Origin: Microcyclospora pomicola
Taxonomy: Eukaryota; Ascomycota; Dothideomycetes; Capnodiales
Direction: 5' to 3'
Length of the DNA: 64,000 nucleotides
Assembly (NCBI GenBank): GCA_002786065.1
Contig: NHNY01000002.1
Span: 248,001-312,000, forward strand
Program-made: the position numbers and the translations under genes
In this document: one piece after another, positions 24,969 to 34,217 of the stretch
How positions within the stretch are numbered: position 1 is the stretch's first letter
Layout: each line of letters opens with the position of its first letter
Notes under the pieces: generated by a model
What the model saw: the letters and a program-made list of their open reading frames with translations, nothing else
The model's database searches: none
What the model was told of the DNA's origin: nothing

Positions 24969-25763
24969 GAACAGCACACACATTCAATAGACACTTCTCA
25001 CAAAACGACGGTGATACTGCCAGCCAAAGCTACCATAGATTCAGATGAGCATAAAGCCGTGGCATGCGGATAATCCATGAGGCATTTTATCAAAATCTGA
25101 GCATGACACAGGAATGACAGGAGGGTCGATCAATGCTAAGGTACTTTTGCCATGGACTGGAATGTGTTGGGTATCATTGTTATAAGGCGTGACGTTCATG
25201 TTTCCATCATTGTAGCACATATGACTTCATGCCTCGTTTCGAATGATATTCTTAGCATGGAACTTCGCCTCCCACTGACACGGCTTTGTCAAACTTCCCT
25301 ACCGGAACTCGAAGTATCGACGCTTCCTTGCGTCTGCGTGTCACTGTCGCCACCACAGCCTTCACATTTTGGTAGATTCATTCTTGGGATACGGACCTAC
25401 GTTATGGCTCCGCCCAGCATGACGTCGTATGCGCTGTTCATCGTATTCGGCTCCTTGATTGCATGTCTTCCCTTGAACAGGCAGCGCTTTGATCGTCAGC
25501 TGCTCGAAACAGCAGCATTGCACGCTTTCAGCTTCTGTAGGCAAGGATCCGAGTTTCGAAGGCAAGGGCCCGTGATGGCAGGGTATCAAACATGACTTCA
25601 TCGGAGATGCCGCATGTATTTAGATGACAATTCTTTTCGGAATTTCTATATCCAAACATTACAACTGCATCTCTTCAAGCAACAAGAACTGACTTGGTTC
25701 TCTTCCACTTGCAAAATATCAATCATCATCAGTAACCAGTCGCTCAAATCAATAACTTCAACG
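24969..25763. other. intergenic region SWA2 - small secreted protein
   Basis: A 795-bp stretch. The plus-strand frame 25152-25595 (147 codons) shows no domain, signal peptide or family trait and is probably chance. The last 150 bp are A/T- and C-rich and likely hold the leader of the secreted-protein gene. Confidence 0.5.
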
Positions 25764-26141
25764 ATGCATACCTCCCACATCATCGCTACCACCTTCACCG
25801 CCCTTGTGACCGCCGCTCCCCACTACGTCAAACGCAACGACACATACTACGGCATTTCCATCAACGTCAATGTCGCAAGTCCGGGGCAACCTGCGATCTA
25901 CGAACCCGCTCCGGTCGAGATCAACAAGCTCACTTCCCTCGGCAACGACACGGTAGCCACTGAGCTCGTCTTCGATCACGAAGTCGCGATCAATGTCGAT
26001 CTCAGCAAGGTCGAGTGTCGCGCCTACAAGGACCAAGCAGGAGTGGTGCCGGGATCCAGTCCGTTCACGAACTCGACACCGGCCGAGCTATCAACCAATC
26101 TGGTCACGATTGCGAGCGTCTTGTGCTACATTACTGAATAG
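25764..26141 (+). CDS. small secreted protein with Kex2-type site
   Basis: Predicted 125 residues. I set the start at ATG 25764, although the frame is open from 25614, because a signal peptide begins there: MHTSHIIATTF..VTAAP, with likely cleavage near residues 17-19. A dibasic Lys-Arg at 23-24 follows and fits Kex2 processing, leaving a mature chain of about 101 residues starting NDTYYG. The mature part is acidic, has only two cysteines (in VECRAYKD and SVLCY) that may pair, and contains N-glycosylation sequons such as NDT and NST. The style matches small secreted proteins of plant-associated or saprobic ascomycetes. Function unknown; calling it an effector would be speculation. Confidence 0.7.
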   Translation: MHTSHIIATTFTALVTAAPHYVKRNDTYYGISINVNVASPGQPAIYEPAPVEINKLTSLGNDTVATELVFDHEVAINVDLSKVECRAYKDQAGVVPGSSPFTNSTPAELSTNLVTIASVLCYITE

Positions 26142-26691
26142 AGCGGGAGATTGAACGTTTGGGAATCACTGGCCAAGTCGTGATTCAACGGCTCGGATGA
26201 TTGATGGAGCGGGCGTTGCTGATTATCTTTGGGATTGGACTACAAAAGGCTTCGAGGAGTCATGGGAAGTCCGGTGGGCTGTGTCCTTTGGGCGTGGGCT
26301 CAACACGTTTCGGAGTGGCGAGAAGCAAGGATGGAGTATTGAAACAGGAAAAGCAAGGTCCTGGTCTGCTTGCATAGAAAGTGACACAATACCTCTCGTT
26401 AATCAAAAGTTGGTCGTGCAACGAAGCACTAATCATAATGAAAGCACGCACTTTCAATTCCGTCACGTGGGAGCGCGAACAGTACAACTTGCAGTGGTCC
26501 GTGCCGACGCGTAGGCACACCTCCCCCACTTCACACGCTCTTTCGTTCATTTGAGTAATATATTTGATTTTGACTTCAATGCATGAATACAACAATGAAG
26601 AATCACTATTGCGTACAATATCATCATGGGCCGGGGCTGGTGAACGGGCGATCATCTATGTCACCGGCTGCAGATCCACCACATTCCCACC
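26142..26691. other. intergenic region secreted protein - DNA ligase
   Basis: A 550-bp region. Frames on both strands (for instance 26197-26514 plus, 26260-26655 minus) are unconvincing. It probably holds the 3' end of the secreted-protein transcript and the ligase promoter. A CACGTG hexamer occurs at about 26464. Confidence 0.45.
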
Positions 26692-29600
26692 ATGGCACTC
26701 CCGTTCTCCAAGATAGCTTCACTCCTCTCAGACCTGGAAGATATCGAGTGTCGTGATCCACCTCTGCTCCCAAAGCAGCGACCGCTTGAAGCGGCAGCTA
26801 AGATTACCTCATGGTACAGCAGTAATCGCGCGGTGATCAGCCGCTTGGATGTCAAAGGTTCTTCGGCATTGCTCTGGACGTGCCTCCCAGAACGCAATAT
26901 CGATCGCGTCTACGGGATTCAGGCCAAAAGTCTCTGTCGGATCCTATGCCGTGCATTAGGATTGAGTGCGTCCGGCGCTCGAGATCTCGAGGCGTACAGT
27001 TTACCTGCCCGTGGCGATCTGGGATCATGTCTGGAGCGTGTTGCTCATGCGCGAGGGCCTCCCGCCTCCCCAAGGCTGACGCTTGCGGAAGTTGATGCGA
27101 TGTTGGAGCACTTGGCCGGACTGTGCACATTCTCTGGTCCTGCCGTGTCAAGATCGATCAGCTCTTCAGCCGATCGAGCGACGATCCTCCAAAGAGTGTT
27201 CTTGCGAGCTACGGCTCTAGAGAGCAAGTGGATTGTCCGTTTGATCTTGAAAGACTTCTCTCCGGTACGATTGGATGATTCCGTTGTCTTGCGGACCTTT
27301 CACTTTCTGCTCCCAGCATTGTTACAGTTCCAGAACAATTTCGAAAGGGCCATATCGCTATTGAAAGGAGAATTGAAGGATTTTCCATGCCTTCCAGATG
27401 TCAGATCTGAATTCCTGCATCGCCAACAGGCTGCAACTCTTATCAAACCTTGCATTGGAGTAAAGGTAGGCAGACCGGAGTTCTACAAAGCACGAAGTCC
27501 GAAACAATGTCTTGAAATGGTCGGCCAGCAGAAATGGGTGCTTGAGCGTAAGTATGATGGCGAGTACTGTGAGATACACATTGAAGTCGGTCGTGATACA
27601 GACCCCACTAGTTGGATCACGATTTTCTCGAAAGGTGGTAAAAATTCTACTCTGGACAGGAAAGAGCTTCACCTCACTTTGGTAGAATGCCTGCGACTTG
27701 GACAGAAAGATTGCAAAATTAAGCAGAAAGCAATACTCCTTGGCGAGCTTGTGGTGTGCGCAGGTATGAGTAATGTGCCACTTCCATTCGAAAAGATCCG
27801 AAAACATGTTTCCAGATCCGGACGCTTCTGGGGGACCAGCGCCGACTCTCAAACGGATCCTGATGAACATCTTGCCATTGTCTTCTTTGACTTACTGTTA
27901 CTGGACGAGGACATTATACTCCACAAATCGGTTGAGGTTCGCCGAGCTCGGCTACGCGAAGTCTACAGAAAGAGTCCAGGAATGGCACTGGGTGCAGAAT
28001 GGCGCATTGTCGATTTTGCCGAAACAGGTGCGCAAGACCAGCTCTTGACCCAATTCGCGGCTTCGATAGCTCGGCGTTGCGAGGGTCTGGTGCTTAAGCC
28101 GTGTGGCGTACCATACGTGACCCTGGGCTCGCAGAGCAAGGCTCACTTTCATGGATACATCAAGCTCAAGAAGGACTATATGGAAGGGTTGGGAGACGAA
28201 GCCGACTTGGCAATCATTGGCGCAAGCTATAACGCGCAACGAGCTGCTAAGCTCAGCATCCCTGGGTTGCGCTGGACAGATTTTTATGTTGGATGTCTCT
28301 TGAACAAAGACGATGTCCTGCGTTACGAGGATGCTCGGCCTGTTTTCAAGATCGTGGACAAAATATCTCACAGCACATGTATTCCGACGCCCATACTTCA
28401 GATTCTCAACTTGGCAGGGCAGTACCCTAGCAGGAAGGTTGAAGTCGGCGAAACACATCCACTATTCGACGTTCAAGATATCGGAACACGTCGTATTGAT
28501 GTGACCTTCGACACACCAATTGTCGTTGAGGTCTTGGGCTCCGAGTTCGTGAAGCCTCCCAATTGCGCTTTCTTCATGCTCAGGCATGCTCGAATCAGGA
28601 AGTTGCACGAGGATAGATCGTGGAAGAGTGCTGTGTCGTTTCAAGAGCTACAGGAGCAAGCTATTACATCTCGAGCACCGCCAGAAGACTCGGAGTCTCA
28701 GGAGACCCGGAGAAGAGTGACGGAGCTGGAGCGGAAATGCGTTCGGAAATTTGACCGCGAGGAGACTGTGACCCCCAAATCTAAGAGGACTGCATCATCC
28801 ACGAGTCCCCTCAGCACAGGTCCTTTGCGGGGGCGTAAGTGCTCTCTGCCCAGACCCGTTCTGAACGACAGCCTGGACTCAGTATCTCGAAAAAGGTCTG
28901 CTCTAGACGCGCCAAGCACCGATTGTCCGGTAATCGATGGCGGCCGGTCGCCCTGTGTAAGGAAGGTAGCACTCGAAGACGATCGTGTTATCCAAGATGA
29001 GCGCAGGAAACGACCTAGACTCCAACGCGAGTCGATCGGGAAACAGCCAGTTCCATCTCGCAAATCTTCGCCGCTCGCGGACATTACGAATGTTGCAGTG
29101 ACTGAACGGAGACAATGCGATGGCCATCTCGCATCACGGCCGACCAGTAGTGCCTCAAGCGCAGTGTCTACGGTAGCTTTACGAACTTCTCCCGAGCCTG
29201 GTCCGTTTACTAGCCGAGATACGCCACCCAGCAGTCCCCCTTGCCCGTACGCCGAGTCTGTCATATGTGAGTCAAGTCAATGCCTGTTCTCGAAGACAGC
29301 GGTCTGCCTCGCGCCATGCATCGCCTCGACGCCATACGTTGTTCAAACCCTACTCGGCCAGCACAACGCCGTTATTGTCTCGAGCCCAGCGCACTGGGAC
29401 CGCGACAGCTTTGCTCATGAGTCTGGAACGGCCACAGTCTCGGAAAGCCAAGCGTATGCTGATATGCGCAAGCTAGTCCTCGTAGAGCGCCATCGCGGGC
29501 GAGCGCTGCAGCAGATGAAGAAGGAGATGGAGGCACTGAATGAGGGATCATTTCGGGAACGAATCGAGATCTGGGATTGGAGAGTGCTTGAGGAGGGTGC

Positions 29601-29706
29601 ATGCGGTAAGCACACTTTGCAGCGAGCAGAGGCCATGAAGCACTTTCTCGGGGCTACTGTGTTTGATGAAGGGCAGCGAAGTGCTGTATTCGTGGGCGTG
29701 CTGTGA
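26692..29706 (+). CDS. ATP-dependent DNA ligase, filamentous-fungal third type
   Basis: Intronless frame of 1004 residues. The N-terminal third is helical and resembles the DNA-binding domain of ligase IV/I (ILQRVFLRATALESKWIVRLILKD). The nucleotidyltransferase core follows: motif I KYDGEY with the AMP-accepting Lys287, motif III LLGELVV, motif IIIa FFDLLLLD, motif IV EGLVLKP and motif V YIKLKKDY; an OB-fold region comes after. Motif I ends in Tyr-Cys where Lig1/Lig4 usually have Arg. From about residue 680 a basic, Ser/Pro-rich disordered region leads to a folded C-terminal block (about 880-1004; HNAVIVSS, LVLVERHR, DWRVLEEG) that looks BRCT-like but is not certain. Length and layout differ from Lig1 (no PIP-box start seen) and Lig4 (no clear tandem BRCTs). 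It likely seals nicks in some nuclear repair path; the specific role is unknown. Confidence 0.85.
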   Translation: MALPFSKIASLLSDLEDIECRDPPLLPKQRPLEAAAKITSWYSSNRAVISRLDVKGSSALLWTCLPERNIDRVYGIQAKSLCRILCRALGLSASGARDLEAYSLPARGDLGSCLERVAHARGPPASPRLTLAEVDAMLEHLAGLCTFSGPAVSRSISSSADRATILQRVFLRATALESKWIVRLILKDFSPVRLDDSVVLRTFHFLLPALLQFQNNFERAISLLKGELKDFPCLPDVRSEFLHRQQAATLIKPCIGVKVGRPEFYKARSPKQCLEMVGQQKWVLERKYDGEYCEIHIEVGRDTDPTSWITIFSKGGKNSTLDRKELHLTLVECLRLGQKDCKIKQKAILLGELVVCAGMSNVPLPFEKIRKHVSRSGRFWGTSADSQTDPDEHLAIVFFDLLLLDEDIILHKSVEVRRARLREVYRKSPGMALGAEWRIVDFAETGAQDQLLTQFAASIARRCEGLVLKPCGVPYVTLGSQSKAHFHGYIKLKKDYMEGLGDEADLAIIGASYNAQRAAKLSIPGLRWTDFYVGCLLNKDDVLRYEDARPVFKIVDKISHSTCIPTPILQILNLAGQYPSRKVEVGETHPLFDVQDIGTRRIDVTFDTPIVVEVLGSEFVKPPNCAFFMLRHARIRKLHEDRSWKSAVSFQELQEQAITSRAPPEDSESQETRRRVTELERKCVRKFDREETVTPKSKRTASSTSPLSTGPLRGRKCSLPRPVLNDSLDSVSRKRSALDAPSTDCPVIDGGRSPCVRKVALEDDRVIQDERRKRPRLQRESIGKQPVPSRKSSPLADITNVAVTERRQCDGHLASRPTSSASSAVSTVALRTSPEPGPFTSRDTPPSSPPCPYAESVICESSQCLFSKTAVCLAPCIASTPYVVQTLLGQHNAVIVSSPAHWDRDSFAHESGTATVSESQAYADMRKLVLVERHRGRALQQMKKEMEALNEGSFRERIEIWDWRVLEEGACGKHTLQRAEAMKHFLGATVFDEGQRSAVFVGVL

Positions 29707-30012
29707 TCTGACATGACGGAAGGTTAAGAACTGGTGGGATACCATACCCATCATGCGAGATTGTAATGGTATAGAACGATCCATGGGATTTGACGAGACA
29801 CAATGGCATTGGTAACAATCACTACAGAGAAAGGTAATTAGATGATGCGCTATCACATGTACTAGGATTAGGACAGGATTGGAAGGCTCAAAACACCATT
29901 TGATCCAGCCTGACAACTGTTATGCTACCTCCAGCGCCCCCGCTGTCATCGTAATAAGCATGAGATTGGTCCTTTATCAGGATAGAAAGTGAGCCTCAGA
30001 GAAGTTCGGCAC
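29707..30012. other. convergent 3' spacer
   Basis: A 306-bp spacer between the stop codons of the ligase (plus) and the SDR gene (minus). No coding signal seen. Confidence 0.6.
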
Positions 30013-31358
30013 TCAGCCGGGTCGCCAGCCAGGAAAATTGGGTACCTGCCGTCGTTCGAGCTCCAACTCTTGCGCCGCGAGTCTTTTTCTAGATTGTCGC
30101 AGCCGCTGTTCGACCTGGTCAAATATTTCCATCGTATGCTGCCACACCTTAGCTGGCCCGCCCTTGGCACGACACTGGGCAAGCACATTCTCGTCCCCTG
30201 TCCGACTGCCGTCCCAGTCCAGTAGGTATGAACCGGACCCCACCACACCATCGGCTCCGCACACAACCGACATCCCCTCGGGCACCGGGACCACCGGCCG
30301 GGCGGACTCTGCAGCGTCGGCAGCGGGGTAGCAGGCGTTGGTCATCTGGAAGAAATGGCGCTCGCCGGACTCGCGGAGTTGGAGGAGCCAGGGCGTCATG
30401 ACAGCGTATAACACTTTGATCGTGAGGCGGACAGGCCCGGATAGACCTGACGTGATGCCCGTCTTGATCGTGCCGGGGTAGGAATGTGAGAAGGCGGTGC
30501 TCGGGTAGCGTCGGGCAAGCTCTTCGATGATGAAGTCTGTCATGACCACACAGTGCGATAGACAGGTGTGTAATGAGAAGTGATGTCGCAGGTCGAGATC
30601 GTCAAAATGGACCTCGCCCTCGGAGCCGGCGGCTAGGACCGTGATGACTCGCGACAGCTCGTTCGCAGCTGTGGCGGCCGTCAGAAGAGGCATGAGGTTG
30701 AGTATGCAGCGAACACGAGAATAGTAATTGACGACCATCTTCCTGTCCAGACCTTCGACGGTCTCATCGCGACCTTTCAATGTCATGTAGCCTGCGGTGA
30801 GGAATAGCTGGTGGATCTTGGTTTCGCGTTGTTGGAGGATGGCGCACAATTCGTCCACATTTTGAAGAAGAGAGACATCTGCTTCGAGGAAATTGGCTTC
30901 GCCTTGGGGGTTTATATCCTTCAGCTTCTCGACGATGTCCTTCCCGTTCTGCACATTCCTATCTCGAAGTCAACAAAGCGTCAAATCAATGCAGTCAGTG
31001 CCATTTAGGGGTTCGCGGTGTGGTTGGCAGAGTTCGGGCCAAATACTGATCCGCAAAGCTTGTCAGATCTCAACTACGATCTCTCAATGATACGGTTCAG
31101 TCGTGCGCACCATATTCGTGGGAAAAGCAAGACCAAAACTCACCTTCCGACGATATAGGCTTTGGGCTTTTGCGTTCGTCTGAAAAATTCGTAGGCAGTA
31201 CTTTCGCCAATGCCTCCGGTCCCGCCAACAAACACCGCCACTTGCTCATGAGGCATGCATGAAGCAGCACGTTCGTTGGCGGCTCGTATCGTGCTGATCG
31301 AGATGACGTCCTTACTGACTCCAGAGATACGCTGGCCAATCTGCTCTATGGACCCCAT
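30013..31358 (-). CDS. SDR-fold NAD(P)-binding protein lacking the YxxxK motif
   Basis: Exons 31358-31144 and 30958-30013 with a 185-bp intron (GTGAGT...GATAG) give 386 residues; the junction yields YIVGRNVQNGKD. The Rossmann motif GGTGGIG is near residue 45, the second strand ends in IVGRN, LEADVS fits the adenine-contact Asp, and TAGYM is the NAG-like strand-4 motif. Where classical SDRs have the catalytic Tyr-x-x-x-Lys the sequence reads HTCLSHCVVMTDF, so the active-site pair is missing. SYPGTIKTG, the usual post-catalytic PG motif, is intact. Several fungal SDR relatives are annotated as reductases despite this, so it could be a divergent enzyme or a binding protein. The C-terminal 60 residues are helical and Arg/Gln/Glu-rich, an extension unusual for SDRs. 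Confidence 0.85.
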
Positions 31359-32343
31359 GCCATGCAGTGTATCTGCTCGGGGCTTGGGCCCAGCCTAAGA
31401 AAGCACTTCAGAGTCGGTTCGGGACCAGCGTTGGGCGTCAAAGACGAGTAGCAGTCAAGATCGTGCAGACTCCTCAGGTTTCGGTGGTGTCCACTATGTT
31501 CGTGTTATATTCCCGGAGAGTTTTGTCCCGATGGTTTTGAAGCTGTGGACCGCTGTGCGTCTCTCCGCGGCATGCAATCAAGTCATCGAGTCGCAAGACC
31601 CTATACTGAATGACCGTCTCAATATGAGTGATGATCAGGGCCTGTAATCTCGCGAGGAGATGCGAAGTCTTCGCCCGGGGTATCTCAGTGGAACGCTGTC
31701 GCTAGAAGCTGGGAAATGCCAATAGAGCCAGACTCAGAGCGAGCAGATGGCTTGGTTGTATTCAGAAGATCCAGGCCGACGGTCGCAGACACTTGGTAGA
31801 CAGCATACAGACTGACGAAAAGATAGCACGAACTGATGTTTGTCATATATGTATATATATAGCGGCTACCCATTACATTAGTCTGATGGCGTGCATCGGC
31901 GCAGAACCTTATTGTACCATCGTGGCCTCATAGACGCGAATCGAGACTGATCTCACCGGCCAGCATTTTCCCAGCATCTCTGATTCTTGCAACTGGTACA
32001 TTGTACACCACAGAGTCGAAGGTTACAAAGTGGCAGCGTGAATTTCGTAACACGTTCTCATTCCTCTGACATACATATATATACATACACGTGCAATGCT
32101 GCCAGATTCGATCGTTGGGCATTGGCAACTACAACATGTTTCTCGGAAGTGGATGGAAGCTAGCACTTCCTTTCGAGCTTGCAATGTCTCCAATGCATCG
32201 TCACGATGAAGCCCATGCTGCAACATTGCAACGCGGGCCATATCGAGCCATTCTGATCTTCTTCTAGAATGAACTGGAACATCCCTTACGCCGCGCTGAA
32301 TGCGAAAGAGAGCAGAAATAACACATCAACCTCGTCATGCCCC
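31359..32343. other. intergenic region SDR - POM34
   Basis: A 985-bp stretch without a recognisable gene. It contains two alternating purine-pyrimidine, AT-rich tracts: 31844-31861 (CATATATGTATATATATA type) and 32069-32095 (ACATACATATATATACATACACGTGCA type). Short minus-strand frames around 31.7-32.2 kb have no support. Confidence 0.5.
32069..32095. repeat. 27-nt alternating purine-pyrimidine tract
   Basis: Positions 32069 to 32095 alternate purine and pyrimidine without break, mostly (AT)n and (AC)n, ending in CACGTGCA. A similar 18-nt tract lies at 31844-31861. They are simple-sequence DNA, prone to unwinding and slippage. Confidence 0.65.
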
Positions 32344-33328
32344 TCATAAGAAAGAATTCATGCTTGTTCTTGGACTTCCTCGTGGACTCGATCGTCCTTT
32401 TTCGTACAGCCACTTATTATTCAATCCCACACTAGCCTTGTTGCTTTTCGTAGGCGTACTTTGGGTCCCAGTGACATCGAATTCGCTGATGCTCAATGGG
32501 GACTGTCGGGTTGTTGTGTAGCTGAGCCGCCTCCTTTCACCACCACTCCGTAGTGCCGAAGATGATGAGTTTGTGACATCGAAGAAAGACGTCCCAGGCT
32601 CGAGCGGCGTTCCACGACCACTCAGTGGAGAGCCCGATGTGTTGGCGCGTAGACTGCTGTTGCCTGTCGACTGCGGTGTTCCAGATCGCGAGTAGCGTGG
32701 CGGTGTTACATATTGCTCTTGCTCCGAGGGTGTGGCTGGTCGTGACATCGGGGGAAGACCTAGCATTGCGCGCTGCGCAGGTGTGAGAGGCACATCTTCG
32801 CACAAGTCTGCTTTACGGAATCGTGGCGCCAGTGCGATCGCGATATTGAAGAGGAAGAAAAGGCGTAGCACAAGCAAGGATACGAAAGGCACTGGATGGA
32901 CAGCATAGAGCCAGGAGCGCGGGAAAACCCTACGATTGATCAGTTCTGAGCCCAGATGTCCGAGTTTAATGCGCAACATACTGGTTCAACGCCGAGTCGA
33001 AGAAGAACGAGGCGCAAAGAAGACCCGCATTGGCGAGGATTGCGCGCATGTTGGTGTTGTCGAAGCGAGTCCTGCTCTGACGCTGAATCACTTCGTTCAT
33101 GCGTGGATGCTGCCATTTCCCTGGTGTCGACACAGCTGAGGGAGAGTCCTTCTGCGGTGTGGAGACATTATTTCCGGCCGTAGCGAAGCCTATCGAGAGT
33201 CCTAGATTCGGCAAGACAGAAGCAACTGAATTTGAGGTCGGCGTGCGTGAAGGCGTAGAAGAAGTCGTGGGCGCAAGTGGTCGATCCTCCGCTTTCGTTG
33301 AATTACGGACCAATGCTGTTGTAGACAT
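32344..33328 (-). CDS. POM34: nucleoporin Pom34-like nuclear pore membrane protein
   Basis: Exons 33328-32982 and 32929-32344, joined across a 52-bp intron (GTATGT...CGTAG), give 310 residues. The two halves lie in different frames, and the intron is the natural explanation. The N-terminus is Ser/Thr/Pro-rich, followed by WQHPRMNEVIQRQ and two hydrophobic segments: MRAILANAGLLCASFFF, and PVPFVSLLVLRLFFLFNIAIAL after the junction. LTPAQRAMLGLPP follows the second helix and is typical of fungal Pom34, and then comes a Ser/Pro/Thr-rich nuclear or cytosolic tail. Pom34 works with Pom152 and Ndc1 to anchor the pore complex in the nuclear envelope. Identification rests on topology and the LTPAQR motif. 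Confidence 0.75.
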
Positions 33329-33629
33329 TGCTGCTGGTCAAGTTAGTATTCCTGTGGCCTGAGCCGTTGCCGATACCCAGTCCACCACTGGGGGTCGTTG
33401 TTGATGGAGCTTCGAGGTTGATACAGCTCACATGCATGTTGCTTGGGTAAACATCGCGAGTCATGCAGCTGCGCGAACTCTAAAATTGATCGTCATGCTT
33501 CATTGACGTACCTGGCTAGCTACGTCTGCAATACATCCATATCGAACATACCTTGGATACATCATACTCGTAGGGACGCGGACAGCGAAGTCACATCCAT
33601 CCTTTACTACTCACGATCGGTTCGCCAAC
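33329..33629. promoter_or_regulatory. short bidirectional promoter POM34/UBC7, possible POM34 leader intron
   Basis: Only 301 bp separate the two start codons. On the minus strand a perfect TACTAAC branch-point sequence (33342-33348) is followed by CAG ending at 33331, and a GTGAGC donor lies at 33431. This would make a 101-bp intron in the POM34 5' leader ending three bases before the ATG. If so, the true shared promoter is only about 200 bp. Confidence 0.4.
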
Positions 33630-34217
33630 ATGAATAGTGTGGCTTCGAAGAGACTGTTCCAGGAATACAAGCACCTAACTACCGACCCTCCCGATGGCAT
33701 TACTGCAGGGCCCGTGAACGAGGACGATCTCTTCGTATGGGAAGCTCTGATACAAGGGCCGGAGGGCACGCCATATGAAGGAGGCATCTTCCCTGCGGAG
33801 CTGAAGTTCCCAAGAGATTATCCGCTGATGCCACCGACCATGAAGTTCACCAGTGATATCTGGCATCCCAACGGTAAGTGCTCGCTTCATGTCATATATT
33901 GTGAATGGCAGCTCGCAAGATGGTATGCCTTTGGACTTGCTGACATCTAGCCTCTTGTGATAGTATACCCCAACGGCGTAGTTTGTATTTCCATTCTTCA
34001 CGCGCCAGGAGACGATCCGAATCACTATGAGCAGGCCTCTGAGCGTTGGTCACCCATACAGAGCGTAGAAAAGATCTTGATTTCTGTCATGAGCATGATC
34101 GCCGAGCCGAACGACGAAAGCCCAGCGAATGTCGATGCTGCAAGAATGTGGCGTGAACGAAGACCGGAATTTGACAAGAGGGTCAGGGCGGATGTCAGGA
34201 GGAGTCTAGGACTATGA
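33630..34217 (+). CDS. UBC7: ubiquitin-conjugating enzyme E2, Ubc7/UBE2G2 type
   Basis: Exons 33630-33873 and 33964-34217 with a 90-bp intron (GTAAGT...GATAG) give 165 residues, the same length as yeast Ubc7. The junction creates WHPNVYPNG. The catalytic cysteine is Cys89 in VVCISIL, followed by the HAPGDDP acidic loop insertion that marks the Ubc7/UBE2G class. [16 protein letters not shown] and [13 protein letters not shown] continue the E2 fold. Ubc7 is recruited to the ER and inner nuclear membrane by Cue1 and serves the Hrd1 and Doa10 ligases in ER-associated degradation. Head to head with POM34, which encodes another nuclear-envelope protein. Confidence 0.96.

Noticed and set aside
32966-32982. 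Apparent frameshift between the two halves of POM34
   Set aside because: A 52-bp intron with GTATGT donor and CGTAG acceptor joins the two frames cleanly, so no error or decay is needed.
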